From Campanula takesimana (lineage: Eukaryota > Streptophyta > Magnoliopsida > Asterales > Campanulaceae), in NCBI GenBank assembly GCA_026119855.1, contig JAOWBW010002208.1, positions 1 through 64,000 of the forward strand: 64,000 bases of DNA. The letters are read 5' to 3'. Under the pieces are notes generated by a model, which saw nothing but the letters and a program-made list of their open reading frames with translations, did not search any database and was not told where the DNA came from. Both the position numbers and the translations under genes were made by a program. The first letter of the stretch is position 1; each line of letters starts with the position of its first letter. This document shows positions 33,263 through 44,858 of this stretch, piece after piece.

Positions 33263-35691
33263 CCACTAAATACTCCTCATATACGCTTCCATCTTCCCAT
33301 GAAGAAAGCGACAACGATAGAGTTGCTCACTATCGGAGAAGCGCCCGCACAATCACGAAAGCTATATGTTCCCGACATAGAGACGCACGGGCTGTCTGTC
33401 CTCCTCGACGATGTCAACAAAATGCAAGGGGTTAGTCAAACCCCCTCCACGACTTCTACCTCCTAAAGGCGAAAGCGAACTAGGGGCTCATCTTGCCCCA
33501 CGTTCCAATATGTAAATGTATATAAAAAAAGAAAAAAAAAAGCTCTCTAGGTCGAAACCCACAATGGGCGGCTTAGGCAAAAATTAGAGCAAAAGCACAA
33601 AAAAAAAGCCCGCTGGGTTGAAAACCCGCAAGGGCGGCCTAGGCAAAAATAAGGATGTACACAAAGCAAATAAATCAAAGCCAAGAAAAATAGAAGGGGC
33701 TATCATCATAGTCATCATAGAAAAGTAAAAGTCCCGCTTTCTTTTCACTTCTTATTTTCTATTTTTCTTCCTTTTCAAAGGAGTTCAACTCAACTCGACA
33801 GCATTCCGAAGCAGCAACTACAAAAGAAGCGGTCCAAAGCAACAATGGAGAGACAACCACTCAAATCCGGTATCATCGTTAAACTGGATCATCCTCGAAC
33901 TACGTGGACCTGAGCCTCTCACACCAAGAGGAACGTAGGCAACCTCATGGTCCGGTCCACAAAATATATACAACCCACCTCGAGCCAACTTTCATTCTTT
34001 TTTCGCTTCCCCATACACTATAATTTCTATTCTCTTTCTCGATTAATCAAGGCGTTTATTATTTCGAGACTACTTATCTAAAACATAATCATAAGATACA
34101 TAACTAATCAACGAGGTCCATTCTCGAGCAATCAAAAGACAATTTTGAATAAAATAAGGTAAAGATGTCTCGACAAGTCTTCTGTTCTACAATCTAGGAA
34201 AGAGCTAAACACTTACTTTCTGTCAAGCAGGGGCTTCCTTCCTTTTATACACATACTTCCCGTAAAGTCTAAATGCGAGAACTCCCTCTCTCATTCTCTC
34301 TCTCTCTCTCTTCTCTCAAAAGGCTCCTGCAAGTCGTCTGTACATTTCTGCCCTTTTTATTTATTTTTGAGTCGACTGAAATAAAATAAAATAATAAAAA
34401 AAAGGTAAAAACAACGCCAAAAGAACATACCCACCTAGATTGAAAACCCGCAAGGGCGGTCTAGAGAAAAAATAGGGTGTGTCTAAAGGAGGTAGCGTTC
34501 TGCACCTTATGCCCTCACCAAACTGGGGCTGTCCCAATGGAATTGGACCGACTACCAGTGCTTCAATAAGATCATTCCCCGTAGAAAGTCATCTCTCTCC
34601 ATCGAAGCTCAACATGGGTAACTTCTTCCTTATGCCCTCACCAAACTGGGGCTGTCCCAATGGAAAAGGACCGACTACTGACGTGCCAACATGATCACTC
34701 TCCATGAAAGGTTATCTCTCCACCAAAGATCAACATGGTTGGCTCACCTCTCTCAAGTACGCCCATTCAAACTAGGGCTTCTCCAAACTAAGTTAAATCA
34801 ACTGCTTGACTACTCGAGATCACCGGCAACCCGATGAAGTCTTACTCACCCGAAGGGCTACCCTAATCAACAAACCTAACGAAGGACAAGTACTTAAATT
34901 AATTAGACTGTAATTATAAGGCATTTTTATAAAGTCGTTATATTTTCAAAAGTGTTTTCTATCAAGACACGTTGTTTATAAAACCCACACGCTCGGTCTC
35001 CACTAATTTATAAAATGTCTTTCATCTCATCTCCATGATGTCCTAACTGACTCGATCCTACACCATTTACCCTACAACTTAGGACACCCTTGGGTCCCGC
35101 ATAGGTATAAAGCCCTAAATCTCCTTTAGGCAGCAGTTTATGAACTCAACTAGGATACCCTTAGCCTGTGTAATGCGCTCCTAGTTAGTCTACATGACTT
35201 TACATGGCATTTACTTACTATCTACGTGCTACACATTATTTACATGCTACTTGCTACTCTACATGCTACTTGCTACTCTACGTGCTGCATGCTACTGTAC
35301 ATATTACATAGTACATAATAGAAATGTTTATACAGTCATCCATCAATATATACTATGCCACTGCTCTACGCTAACAAAATCCAGAAACTAAGAAGCCGAA
35401 CAACTAGCATCGCCTCGAGTCCTCTTCTGAGGGTGTCCACCTAGAGCACCATCGTCATCACTGAAAGGAGGAGAACCATCGCATACTGCCACCTTGCGAA
35501 GACTCTTCGCCAACTTCTTGTGTAAACTCCGAATCACCGACCATAGGTCAGCCTCACGGTGTGTCATAGTCTCATATGTCCGAGGATTCACCTAGACAAA
35601 GGCAGCACAAGTGTGTCAACATAGTCCCAATGTGTGTCCCAACAAAGTCGTCACTCGAGGCTCCCTCTACCACAAATTGTCTAGCATCAAG
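33263..35691 (+). other. 3' region of the + Tat element with conserved boxes
   Basis: No gene. GAAAACCCGCAAGGGCGG-type boxes at about 33575-33645 and 34440-34460; hairpin motif 33897-33940; CT microsatellite near 34300; a 40-base phrase (TATGCCCTCACCAAACTGGG, then GCTGTCCCAATGG) at 34508 and 34632; a degenerate CTACATGCTACTTG repeat at 35220-35310. The last five bases before the chromovirus LTR are TCAAG. Confidence 0.6.
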
Positions 35692-38016
35692 TGTCGCGCC
35701 CCAGACCCGTGGTCCTACTTGGCCCCACGCTCGGGACACGAGTGGAAGACGTCATAAAATACTTTTAAAATTTTTTCGAAATATATACCTTCATAAAGTT
35801 TAACAAAATCCACACTTGAAGTTCAAAGACTTCCACTAACTTTCAAACAAAATTTTCAAACCACTTTCACAAACGAAAGTATTTAGTCCGAAGGCTTACA
35901 AACTTATATACAAATGTACAAACACCGACATTATCCAAAATATAGGTGTTACAAGATGATAAAGTCAAGGAAACTCTACCCAAAAGGTTATACATCTAAA
36001 TAATGTAACCTTGACAAAACTCATATCCCAAACTCTTACCACCATGACGTCCTCCCGTGCAAAAGTGTCCTATTCCTTGGACTCGCCTTTATCTAAAACA
36101 GTAAACAAATAAGGGGTGAGAATGAATCTCAGTAAGCTACTAAAATGCAACTACGTTACATGCTGATATGATAATCATAAAGAAACAATATCAACAAATA
36201 ATCATATAGCATATAGCACATAACATGAGAGGCTCCCTATCGCCAACCGTCCCATACCGGTTGGAAATAACGACCAACTCATCATACAACACATAGTGTA
36301 GGAGTAAACACTCCTACGGGAATACCAAGCCAAGGTTTACCGAAATAACATAACCATCTGAGAATACCATCTGAGCAGCATAAATAGCTGAAGCCGGGAT
36401 CCCGAAAACCAAACCATAACCAATAGAACCAAAGTAACCAGAGAGGGAAATATGACACAAAGTCATAACCCAAATGCTCACTAAAGGGAGCGATTCATCC
36501 CATCCAAGGCTAATCTGGACTGGGGAAACTTAGAAGGCACAGTGGACACCTTATAGTGAACTTGGCTTGTGTGCCACTATAATTTTCCCACCGCCTGACA
36601 CAGAAGGTACCAATGGAAAACCTTATAGTGAACTTACTTGTACCACTATAATTCTCCCATTGCCTGACTCCACAACAAGACCAGCTGGACTTTCCACAAG
36701 AAGCACAGTAATGAATACTTGCTAAACAACAACAACCGGGCAATGATTCTAAAATAAGGAATCAAGCCAAACACATCACAAAGATGAACCAATCCAAACC
36801 ACATCAAAAGATGTTCAACAATACCCCATGTAACACTTATTCATATTCCCTAACACATTTGTTCACAAAGGAATCAATTTCAAACACTAGGGTGTTCCAC
36901 AACAACCCTCTAGGTACTCTAGGATATCACCTAAGACCTAGACCAAGATTGAACTCTAATTCACTTGGATTTAAACAACTCAAAATTTTCAGCAGCCCTG
37001 GGCGGTCACCCACACCAGACTGTGCGGTCGCCCAAAACATTCTGTCCCAAGATAAAAATCTTCCAGATAAGTGTGCGACCGCACGCCCTATTTGGGTGGC
37101 CGCCCAACACACCCGCCAGGCCAAAACTTGAACAAACTATACTTATTTCGTTCCACCGTTCTACAAGTATAAGTATAATTTTTATAATATACTAATATAC
37201 TTATTTAGGGATACTTTCATTCATTTTCCCATCCCAAGAATAATAGTATAATTTTATAATATACTTATTTAACATTTAACTAAAGTTAATATTTTACCGT
37301 CCCACAAGTAGGAGTATACTTCCAAACACTTATACTAACATTCTCAGGATATAAACATACTCCATATATATACTTGCATACAAACCAAGTCACTTACCCA
37401 GTATAATTATACTCCATTTGTCCAAATAAACAAGTATCACAAATATTACCCGAATCACAAACTAACAATTACAAGTATCAGGTATAACATATATGACCAT
37501 TTTAACTTTTAAAGGGGAATTAGTAACTTACTTATTTCCGGAAAAAGTATCGCAGAAATAATATTGGATCGGGTAGAAATGACCTACTCAACGCCCTGAT
37601 CATTTTTATATAATTAGTTTTTAAAACGGGTAAGTAAATAAAAAGAATTAAATCGAAATGGGTTGAACTTACTTTTTTTTCTTCGTGAACCAGAGAGAGT
37701 AAAAGTTTACTCGGTGTGTTTACGCAGAGGGAGATAAGGATGGCTTCATATTGAAGATTTTTTACCCATTTTTTTATTTAGGTCACTCTACTTTCCTTTT
37801 GAGCAAATAAGCCCCTGAACTTTAAAGTTACACTTTGGACCCTAAAGTTTCAACTAAGTCATTTATTCCTTTTAACAAAATTTCTATTAACACTTTAACT
37901 ACCATATATGCTCAAATAATATATGCAAGTCATAAAAAATATTTTCTAACACATAAAATGCACATAAAAGTTCCATTTTAAGTTAAGAAAATTAGGGTGG
38001 TTTTGGGGTCGTTACA
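35692..38016 (-). repeat. 3' LTR of the chromovirus
   Basis: Minus strand begins TGTAACGACCCC and ends GGGGCGCGACA, 2325 bases, in the range of Tekay-type LTRs. It holds GTGCGGTCGCCC and GTGCGACCGCAC boxes at about 36999-37112, and a duplicated ACCTTATAGTGAACTT phrase at 36549 and 36621. Confidence 0.75.
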
Positions 38017-38033
38017 ATCACTCCCCCTTAAAG
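38017..38033 (-). promoter_or_regulatory. polypurine tract of the chromovirus
   Basis: Minus strand TTTAAGGGGGAGTGATTG ends next to the LTR start TGTAACG. Confidence 0.85.
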
Positions 38034-38080
38034 AAAATTCATCCCGAATTTTAGGATAACTTACCAAACGAATCAAACAA

Positions 38081-38423
38081 CTAAGGATACTTTCTTTCTA
38101 TTTCATCCCGAAGCTCCCAAGTTGATTCTTCCACATTATGGTTCCTCCACACAACTCTAACAAGAGGAATACTTTTAGTTCTCAATTCTCGAATTCTAGA
38201 ATCAATCACATGAACTGGATGCTCCTCATAGGACATACTTGGTTCAATATCCTCGGGAACCTCAGATAACACATGAGATGGATCATACATATACTTTTGA
38301 AGCATCGAAACATGCAACACATTATGAATCTTGTCAAGAGAAGGAATACAAGCCCGATCTCTAACTCTTCCCTATATCTCAAAATAATTGATATATTAAG
38401 CAAACTCCACGAGAAGTAAAGGT
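38081..38423 (-). pseudogene. pol: chromovirus integrase C-terminus and chromodomain
   Basis: On the minus strand: LHVSMLQKYMYDPSHVL (the conserved end of the integrase C-terminal domain) followed by a chromodomain with RTKSIPLVRVVWRNH and EESTWELRDEIERKYP, stop at 38083-38081. The 79-codon stretch from 38320 is clean. Upstream, part of the expected frame (near 38360-38400) continues only with a frameshift. The chromodomain targets integration to marked chromatin in this clade. Its aromatic positions are partly visible (W in VWRNH, W in STWE). Confidence 0.85.
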
Positions 38424-38428
38424 ATATC

Positions 38429-39693
38429 TGTTAGTACCCGACCTGAAAATGAGTTTATTAGGGCTTTCCCAAATATACAAGGACTTTATAGGAATTAGAA
38501 ACCTCTCAAACACTTGTCCCGGATTCCCGAAATACCTCATTTATGACAAAATTCATCAAAATAGGTAACTTATGGTTTCCTTAAAACCATGCAGAAACCC
38601 TAGCTTAGGAATCACGTCAGCCCGCAAGGTTGGCCACGCGGCCAACCTTGCTACGCCTCTGACCTTGGCTACGCGGCCAATATTGTCACCGTCTTCAATC
38701 ATGGCCAGGCGGCCAACCTTGCTCCGGATGATCCTGACCGTCAGATCTTCCCCTCAGTTTACTATATAAATCCATTCCATTCCATTGGTTAGGGATCCCG
38801 AGTTTGAGAGTCTTAAATCCGATTTTGAGAGTTCTTAAACACTATTTTGCTCCCTAATTAAGCATTCAAATGCTTAAGGAGATCAAGGTTTATTTCTTGC
38901 CAACATAGGTAAGTTTTCTAACTTTTTCTTCATGTTCTTGCATCATTTTTAATGTAGATCTTTTATAGTCATGTTCTTACATGTTTATTCATAGTTTCTT
39001 CATATGCTTTGCATGTTCATTCATATGTTCATAATATGTTCTTCGCATGTTCTTCGTGTTCATAGATTAAAACCTTATTTATGCTATATTTAGGGTTGCG
39101 ATCTTCATGTTTGCATGTTATTTCATAGCCGATGATGATTTAGGGTTCATCAACCCAAGGATGATCTAGGAACTATTTCTAAACCCTAAGCTTTAGGTAA
39201 TTACTCCCATGTTCAATAATCCTCCCATGATGAATGTGATGAATGTTCATCGAGATCTCATTGATGGCATAGTCATTATTCTAGGATGTGATCATCCTGC
39301 ATGTTTCTTTCTCCTCCCTCTTCATTATGCATGATCCCTATTCTCTCTCCACATTATAATTATGTGCGAACTACGCTGACCTGAGCTTCTCACATTGAGA
39401 GAAACGTAGGCAATCTTTGGATCCGGTCTAAATCACTAACACACTACATACACCGCATCATGATAGAAAGACCGATCAATTCGGGCAATAGGAGTGATAA
39501 CGTTCAATATTCTTCTCTTGTTGTAATTTGACCCCCGAACCCACTAAAAATGCCTTTTTCAATGTTTTGGCTTTAATTAAAATGGCGTGGCGACTCTCAT
39601 AATTTTAATGTCGTTATGAATATTCCCTTTTGTAAATAATAATAATCACAAGATACTTCCCATGCGTCGCTTCATCGGAAAGGGGTATTCACA
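38429..39693 (+). repeat. 5' LTR of the Tat element
   Basis: Starts TGTTAGTACCCGACCTG and ends GGGGTATTCACA. It has three GGCC-box hairpins (38625-38721); the first is CAAGGTTGGCC/GGCCAACCTTG around an ACGC loop (38625-38650). TATAAA at 38765 follows. The hairpin motif GAACTACG...CGTAGGC is at 39368-39411. Confidence 0.95.
38765..38770 (+). promoter_or_regulatory. TATA box of the Tat LTR
   Basis: TATAAA about 45 bases after the last GGCC box, preceded by CCGTCAGATCTTCCCC. The 3' LTR copy is at 52384-52389. Confidence 0.75.
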
Positions 39694-39694
39694 G

Positions 39695-39712
39695 TGGCGA
39701 CTCTGCTGGGGA
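39695..39712 (+). promoter_or_regulatory. PBS of the Tat element
   Basis: TGGCGACTCTGCTGGGGA one base after the LTR end. Confidence 0.88.
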
Positions 39713-39767
39713 CTGCTTTGAAACTTTTTCAAACTTAGTGGGTCTAACTTTCGTCATATCATGATGC

Positions 39768-39940
39768 TTGCCATGTTTACACATGCACACACTTGCCATG
39801 TTTACACATGCACACACCTGCCATGTTTATACATGCACACACCTGCCATGTTTACACATGCACACTTGCCATGTTTTCACGTGCCCCCTACAGTTAAGCC
39901 ATGTTTACACATGCACCCGCGCACTCCGCCATGTTAATGC
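39768..39940 (+). repeat. about 25-bp tandem repeat just inside the 5' LTR
   Basis: Unit TTGCCATGTTTACACATGCA-CACAC, five good copies and two poor ones. It lies 55 bases after the PBS. Confidence 0.85.
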
Positions 39941-40897
39941 TTGTACCTTGTACCATGTACCCTTGTTATCTTCGCTTTAGTATTAGGGTCAAACAAAACT
40001 ATGCTATGCTCCCTTGTACATTATTCTCTCTCTCTCTCTCTCTCTCATGCATTGCATCGCATCATTCAAAAGTTCAAAGCTTCTCTCTTTTCTCCCTAAA
40101 AAGAATTAGTTTCTTGCTTCACAATACCACTAGTCCGTGTCAGCACTGCACAGGTCCCCATTACCCGGAGTATTCGATGTGCAGGAATTTGTGTGCTACT
40201 GTCGCACTCTTTTCGAGTCACTCGTCTATTCCACTCACCGTATACAGTGGGAACCTTTTACCTAACCCATGTCAACCCACACTAGTGTAGGTAACACACC
40301 TAGGTTTTGACCGGTTGGTTTGGCTAGCTTTTCCTTAATAGTCAATTAACGTGCTGTCCATGTCAGTCATCCCCAAGTCAATGATGAATCGAGATCTTTT
40401 GAGAGGAAGTGCACAAAAAATTGATTTCCCTACAAGGGACGTGCCATAGTAAGATGAGTGTTTGTTGTCAAGATCTCCGCTCATCATTAACTTGTGTAGG
40501 ATGTAACCTAGACACCACGATAAATGCCTTTAAGGAAGGGTTAGTCATAGGATCCGATGGTTGGTGGAAGCCGCTTGCCCTATAGGACCCTCGCCCAAAT
40601 TGTCCGTTTGGGGGTGTGCAATGCAGATGAAAAATGAGGGGTCTATAGACGTAGTGATGGCCTCCACTAATCGTAGTCTCCTAGTTAGTTGCGAAAAAGG
40701 GGTACCCCTTCCAACCAATTAAGATGTAAATAAGGTATGTTTTTGCAAATTAAAATATAATTTGCACGAGCCTTCCCCCTCTCCTAAAAGCTTCATTGCC
40801 CTTCAACCTTTCAGCAAAGCAAGTTTGGATCCATTCGGGTGGTCGACTACAACGTGAAGCTTCTACTCCGTCCACGTTCTCAGTCTCGTCATCAGCA
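39941..40897 (+). other. Tat leader with conserved blocks
   Basis: No gene. Blocks shared with other Tat copies: CCACTAGTCCGTGTCA (40127-40142, also 30497) and GCCCTATAGGACCCTCGCCC (40577-40596, identical in reverse at 11563-11582). CT microsatellite at 40022-40046. Confidence 0.7.
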
Positions 40898-43225
40898 ATG
40901 TCAACTCCCGCTTCCTCTTCAGTCTCTGTCCCTCCTACTAGTGCCGCCGAGCTCAACACCGAGACCACTCTCAATGGTATTCCCCCAAGCCTCTAGAACT
41001 TCCTCGCCGGTCTCGAAGCCAAGATCAAGAATCTCGAGGAAAGCAACAAGATTTTGGAAGACCAGAACCAACTGTTTAAGGACCACATTCAGCAAAAGAG
41101 GACTAGGATGGTGCCCGATGGTAAGAATTTCATTTATGTCGAGGATGAAGAGGTCAATACCAACTGTCCCACCAATACCAATGCCACTGCCTTCCCACTC
41201 CCAAGCTACCGCAATGCTCCACCTCCTTCTCTCTACACCCAACAAGGTTTCACTACCATGAGCAAAAACAAGGCTGTCTATGAACCTTCCCCTGAACTGC
41301 TTGGTGGCTACCTCTCTGCTAGCAAACTACCCGCACCCTTGTTGCCTCTGAGTATTGGGATGGCCGCTGCTACTACTTCCACTACTCCTCCCATCCTTCT
41401 GTCAGAATCTATCCCCGACATCTCCAATCACCCTGTGGTCACGGCCATGCAAGAGCAAATGCGCAAGTTGATCGAGACCGTGGATAAGCAAAGCGCACCG
41501 ACTACCAAGACAATCAACCCTAGCCAAGTGGGGGCTCTCCCCAAAGATTTCAAGATGCCTAAAGTGGCGATGTTTCATGGTGACTCGTGTCCTAAGACTC
41601 ATTTGGATAGTTATGTGTTGGCCATGAGGGCTCGTGACTGCACCAACGAACAAATGGCTCGCGTATTCCATAGCACTTTGGATAATATAGCTTTGCGTTG
41701 GTTCTTGGGGCTAGAACCACGCGAGAGGCAAACTTGGGATCAAATTAGTGTCGTTTTCTGTGAGAAGTATCAAGCTAACTTGGATTGGCATGTGAATCGA
41801 ACGGATCTTGAGAACACTATGCAAAAGCCCGGTGAGGCTATTTATGATTTTTACAAGAGGTGGAATCATCGGTTGTGCGAGGTCCAATACCCACCAAAAG
41901 CAAAGGAACAGAAATAGATATTCTACAAATGTTTATTGCCTGAGATGAAAGCAGCCATCGGCAATGGTTATTTCCCTGACTTGCGGGAAATGGTTGACGC
42001 CGGAGTAAGGTACGAAGAAGGGTTCACTGGGATTGTGCCGCCAAAGGAAAGTCCAAAGACCAACAACAACAACTCCTTCCGCTACAGGGTTCCTACTGCG
42101 CCTGCGCCTCCTACGGGTGGAAAGGAGGCCGTCGGCCAAGTGAATATGGTCCAAAATGAGGTCCCGCTAGATGTCCAAGCTGTAACAAGGAATGGGGCTC
42201 CACAACAGAGGGAGTATTTTGATGATTTTGGTATGCCCATGGGGAAGGTCTTTGACGTGTTAGTCAAGAGAGGTCTCATTAAGCCGCTAGAGAATTACCA
42301 ACCCGCCAACCCAAGGACTGACTTAGATGCATCCGAATTCTGCAAATACCACAAGTACATTGGGCACACGACGGATGGGTGTATCCAATTGAAGCGCGTA
42401 GTTCAAGGGTTGATCAATGACAAGAAGATTGAGAAGCCAAAGGGTCCCAATATGTTGAAGAACCCTCTTCCTAACAATGGGGGTGGGGTGAATATGGTGC
42501 AAACATGCGAGATCAGTATCCTAGAGCTCATGGATGCCTTTGACAAGATAGGGCTCACGATGGTGGATATCTTCATGGCATTGGTGACATTAGAAATTCT
42601 CGAACCATTAGAAGGACACCTCCCCCGCCTTGGTTGCGATTTGTTAAAGTTTTGCCACTACCACGAGTGCACCGGTCACACTACCGAAGAATGCTTTGAA
42701 CTCAAGAAAGCCGTGCAAGAGCTCATCCACAAGGGAGTTGTCGAAGACCCTAGAGATTATGTAGCTAGCAATGTACTCATGGTAGAACTTAGTGAGATCA
42801 CTGATCCGGCCGAGCCTGTTGTGGCGGACTGTGATGAGATGGGTTGTATTTCAATGATTAATAATAAAGAACCTTCTTGCTACTTGTTGTCTTTAGAAGA
42901 ACTAGTTAGTGAAGTCGAATATCTAGAGGAAGAGAGTCCCAAACCCTCTCAACCTCTTTCTTGGGCCGGAATCTTCGAGGAGGCCGAAAGGACCGAAGTT
43001 TCGCCCCCTTGTCGTGACACGCCATTGTCTTTGGAAGAGCTATGTGCAGAAGTTTGTCTCCTTACAAGATCCGGTCAAGTGTACCAATCCGATCCAAAAG
43101 GTTCAAAGAAAATCTTTGGGAAGGAACCCAAGCAAGCCGACCTAGAAAAGAAGACCCTATCCTCACTCAACTCAAACAAACCCAAGCCCATATTTCACTA
43201 TGGTCCCTACTCACCTCCTCCCTAG
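40898..43225 (+). pseudogene. gag: Tat gag with two in-frame TAG codons and two zinc-knuckle modules
   Basis: One frame from ATG 40898 to the stop at 43223-43225, interrupted only by TAG at 40994 and TAG at 41915. Regions: Ser/Thr/Pro-rich N-terminus, a short coiled coil (about 41000-41090), a proline-rich linker, the capsid core at about 41560-41890 (KVAMFHGDSCPKTHLDSYVL; TLDNIALRWFLGLEP), then two copies of a C-terminal module, each ending in a CX2HX4HX4C knuckle: CKYHKYIGHTTDGC near 42341 and CHYHECTGHTTEEC near 42650. I chose 40898 because it is the first ATG before the Ser/Thr-rich block and follows the leader. Both TAGs fit CAG-to-TAG changes. The frame of the protease gene overlaps the end of gag by 184 bases in the -1 frame. 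Confidence 0.85.
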
Positions 43226-44856
43226 CCCATCCCCTCATGCTCGAGCAAAACCTCGCCGCCACCATGGTACCATCCACTATTACCCCGGAGGACGTCACCC
43301 ACATGATCGGTAATATCCACTACGGGAACATCATCACATTTTCAGAGCTAGACAAGCCAATATTTGGAGTTGATCATAATGAGCCTTTATACATCACTGT
43401 CGAGGTAAATGGCAAGAAAATTCCCCGTGTATTCATTGATAATGGTTCTGCTATTAATATCCTGCCTTCAAGGATGATGGATGTGGTTGGCGTTCATGGT
43501 GTTGATTTACGCCCATCCAAGCAAACCATCAAAGCTAATGACTCTACATGCCGCGCCGTGATAGGCGAAGCCACCTTGCCCATTACCATCAGAACAAAGA
43601 TCCTACCGACCGACTTCCACATCATAGACATCCCCGCAACCTTCTCACTCCTCCTTGGCCGGCCATGGTTACATCAGTCGGGCGCTGTCCCATCTTCCCT
43701 GCACCAGTGTGTGAAGTTTCAATCTGGTAATGAAGTGACCATCATCTACAGCGATCTCGTAACTTCCCAAGGGACGGACACCAAGGGCGTTCCTGTCTTA
43801 CAGATTCAGCATGGGGAAGAGAGCAGACTCTTCAACGGTTTTGAAATAGTGGCCCAAGCACAGATCTGCGCCATTGACCTTACCAGGGCTTCAGATAGGG
43901 TGTCACCTATTATGAGGATGCTACGAAATATGGGCTTCATACCGGGGCTGGGGCTTGGTAAGAACTTGCAAGGCCCCACAGAATTGGTTGAAGAGGTTGA
44001 TTATCGAGGGTTGTTCGGTCTAGGATACACCTTTACTCCTCCTGAAGACAAGATGGAGCAACAAAGGATAGAATTGCTTAAAAAGATGAAGCTTCCCTAC
44101 AAAAAGCCTGAAATGCGGTCATACCGCTTGTCCCTGAATAGCTACTTTGTCAGGGAAGGCGAGGAGTTTTCGTATTTTGAGTTCGCAGAGCCATGGATTG
44201 ACCACACCGGTAAGTTGCAGAAAGGGTTCGAGATTTTCAGAGACGTGGAGTTCGACCGGTCCAATCTGAAATTTACTTACATGGAGCATGACAAAGCCAA
44301 TGGCAGAATTCGAGCTGTTAAGGGTGAGTACACCAGTAAGACCGCAAGTGACCTAGCCAATCAGCTCGCATCATCTTCCATTAACAAGCCAGCAATAGAA
44401 GCCGCAGAAACTCCAAGTTTGAGTGAGACGTGGGACGGCCAATATCTGCTTCAACATCTGGGTAATCTGGGGCTGCACGAAGACATGGTTGCCGTCATTG
44501 GGGACGATTCTGAAGATGAGGTGGACCCAACGACATTGGTGGTGCCTATGGCGGGTAAGCTCAATAACTGGTGCACAATCGGAGGTCCCATAGCTACTCC
44601 CGAGTTTATGGCAGACACACTGGGGCTGGTTCCTTCTCCTGCTGTTCCCTTTTCCACCATTCCTATAGCATCGCCTGTCACTACTCCTAGATCCCCTTCC
44701 CCCGAGTTTAGTAATTTATCTTTTGAGTTCGAGTCTGTCACAAACAATGTACTCCCATTTTCCATGAATGAAACCCTCGACCTTTCCGAGTATCCCTCCG
44801 TAGTCACTCTTTCATATGATAAATTGGCTAAAATCAACTTAATGATACACACTTAG
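43226..44856 (+). CDS. Tat protease with G-patch domain
   Basis: Open from 43042 (overlapping gag in the -1 frame) to the stop at 44856; unique coding begins after the gag stop. The retropepsin region covers about 43390-43730, with PRVFIDNGSAINILPS (catalytic D-N-G in place of the common DTG/DSG, as is usual in Ogre-like elements) and the LLGRPWLHQSGAV flap-end motif. A G-patch follows at about 43908-44010 (MLRNMGFIPGLGLGKNLQGP), an RNA-related glycine-rich motif. The remaining 270 codons are acidic and Pro/Ser-rich. The domain is intact. RT should follow but does not: the frame ends and a -1 shifted remnant follows at 44859. The protein may come from -1 recoding at the gag overlap or from separate initiation. 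Confidence 0.82.
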
Positions 44857-44858
44857 TT

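Larger units (their letters stand above)
29074..35691 (+). mobile_element. 5' part of a + strand Tat-type element, non-autonomous
   Basis: LTR, PBS, leader, degenerate gag and 3' region, cut at 35691 by the minus chromovirus. Several blocks are reverse-complement matches of the minus Tat element (31242 with 28834; 33575-34240 with 26540-27173 and 26770-26860), so the same subfamily is present in both orientations. No protease, RT or integrase seen. Confidence 0.75.
35692..38428 (-). mobile_element. minus-strand chromovirus (Ty3/gypsy, Tekay/Del-like), left piece
   Basis: LTR, PPT, chromodomain and integrase C-terminus on the minus strand. The element is split by the Tat derivative (TSD ATATC at 38424-38428 and 53314-53318); its integrase resumes at 53319-53590, where Sire-B cuts it again. 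The rest lies beyond the window. Confidence 0.85.

Noticed and set aside
32668..33466. Several long overlapping open frames on both strands
   Set aside because: They are produced by a 39-bp tandem repeat without stops; peptide repeats in all frames with no domain.
35194..35391. Short open frame with Tyr/Cys/Leu repeats
   Set aside because: Arises from the degenerate CTACATGCTACTTG repeat.
43105..43125. TTTGGGA as a slippery heptamer for gag-protease recoding
   Set aside because: The heptamer is in the wrong phase relative to the gag frame.
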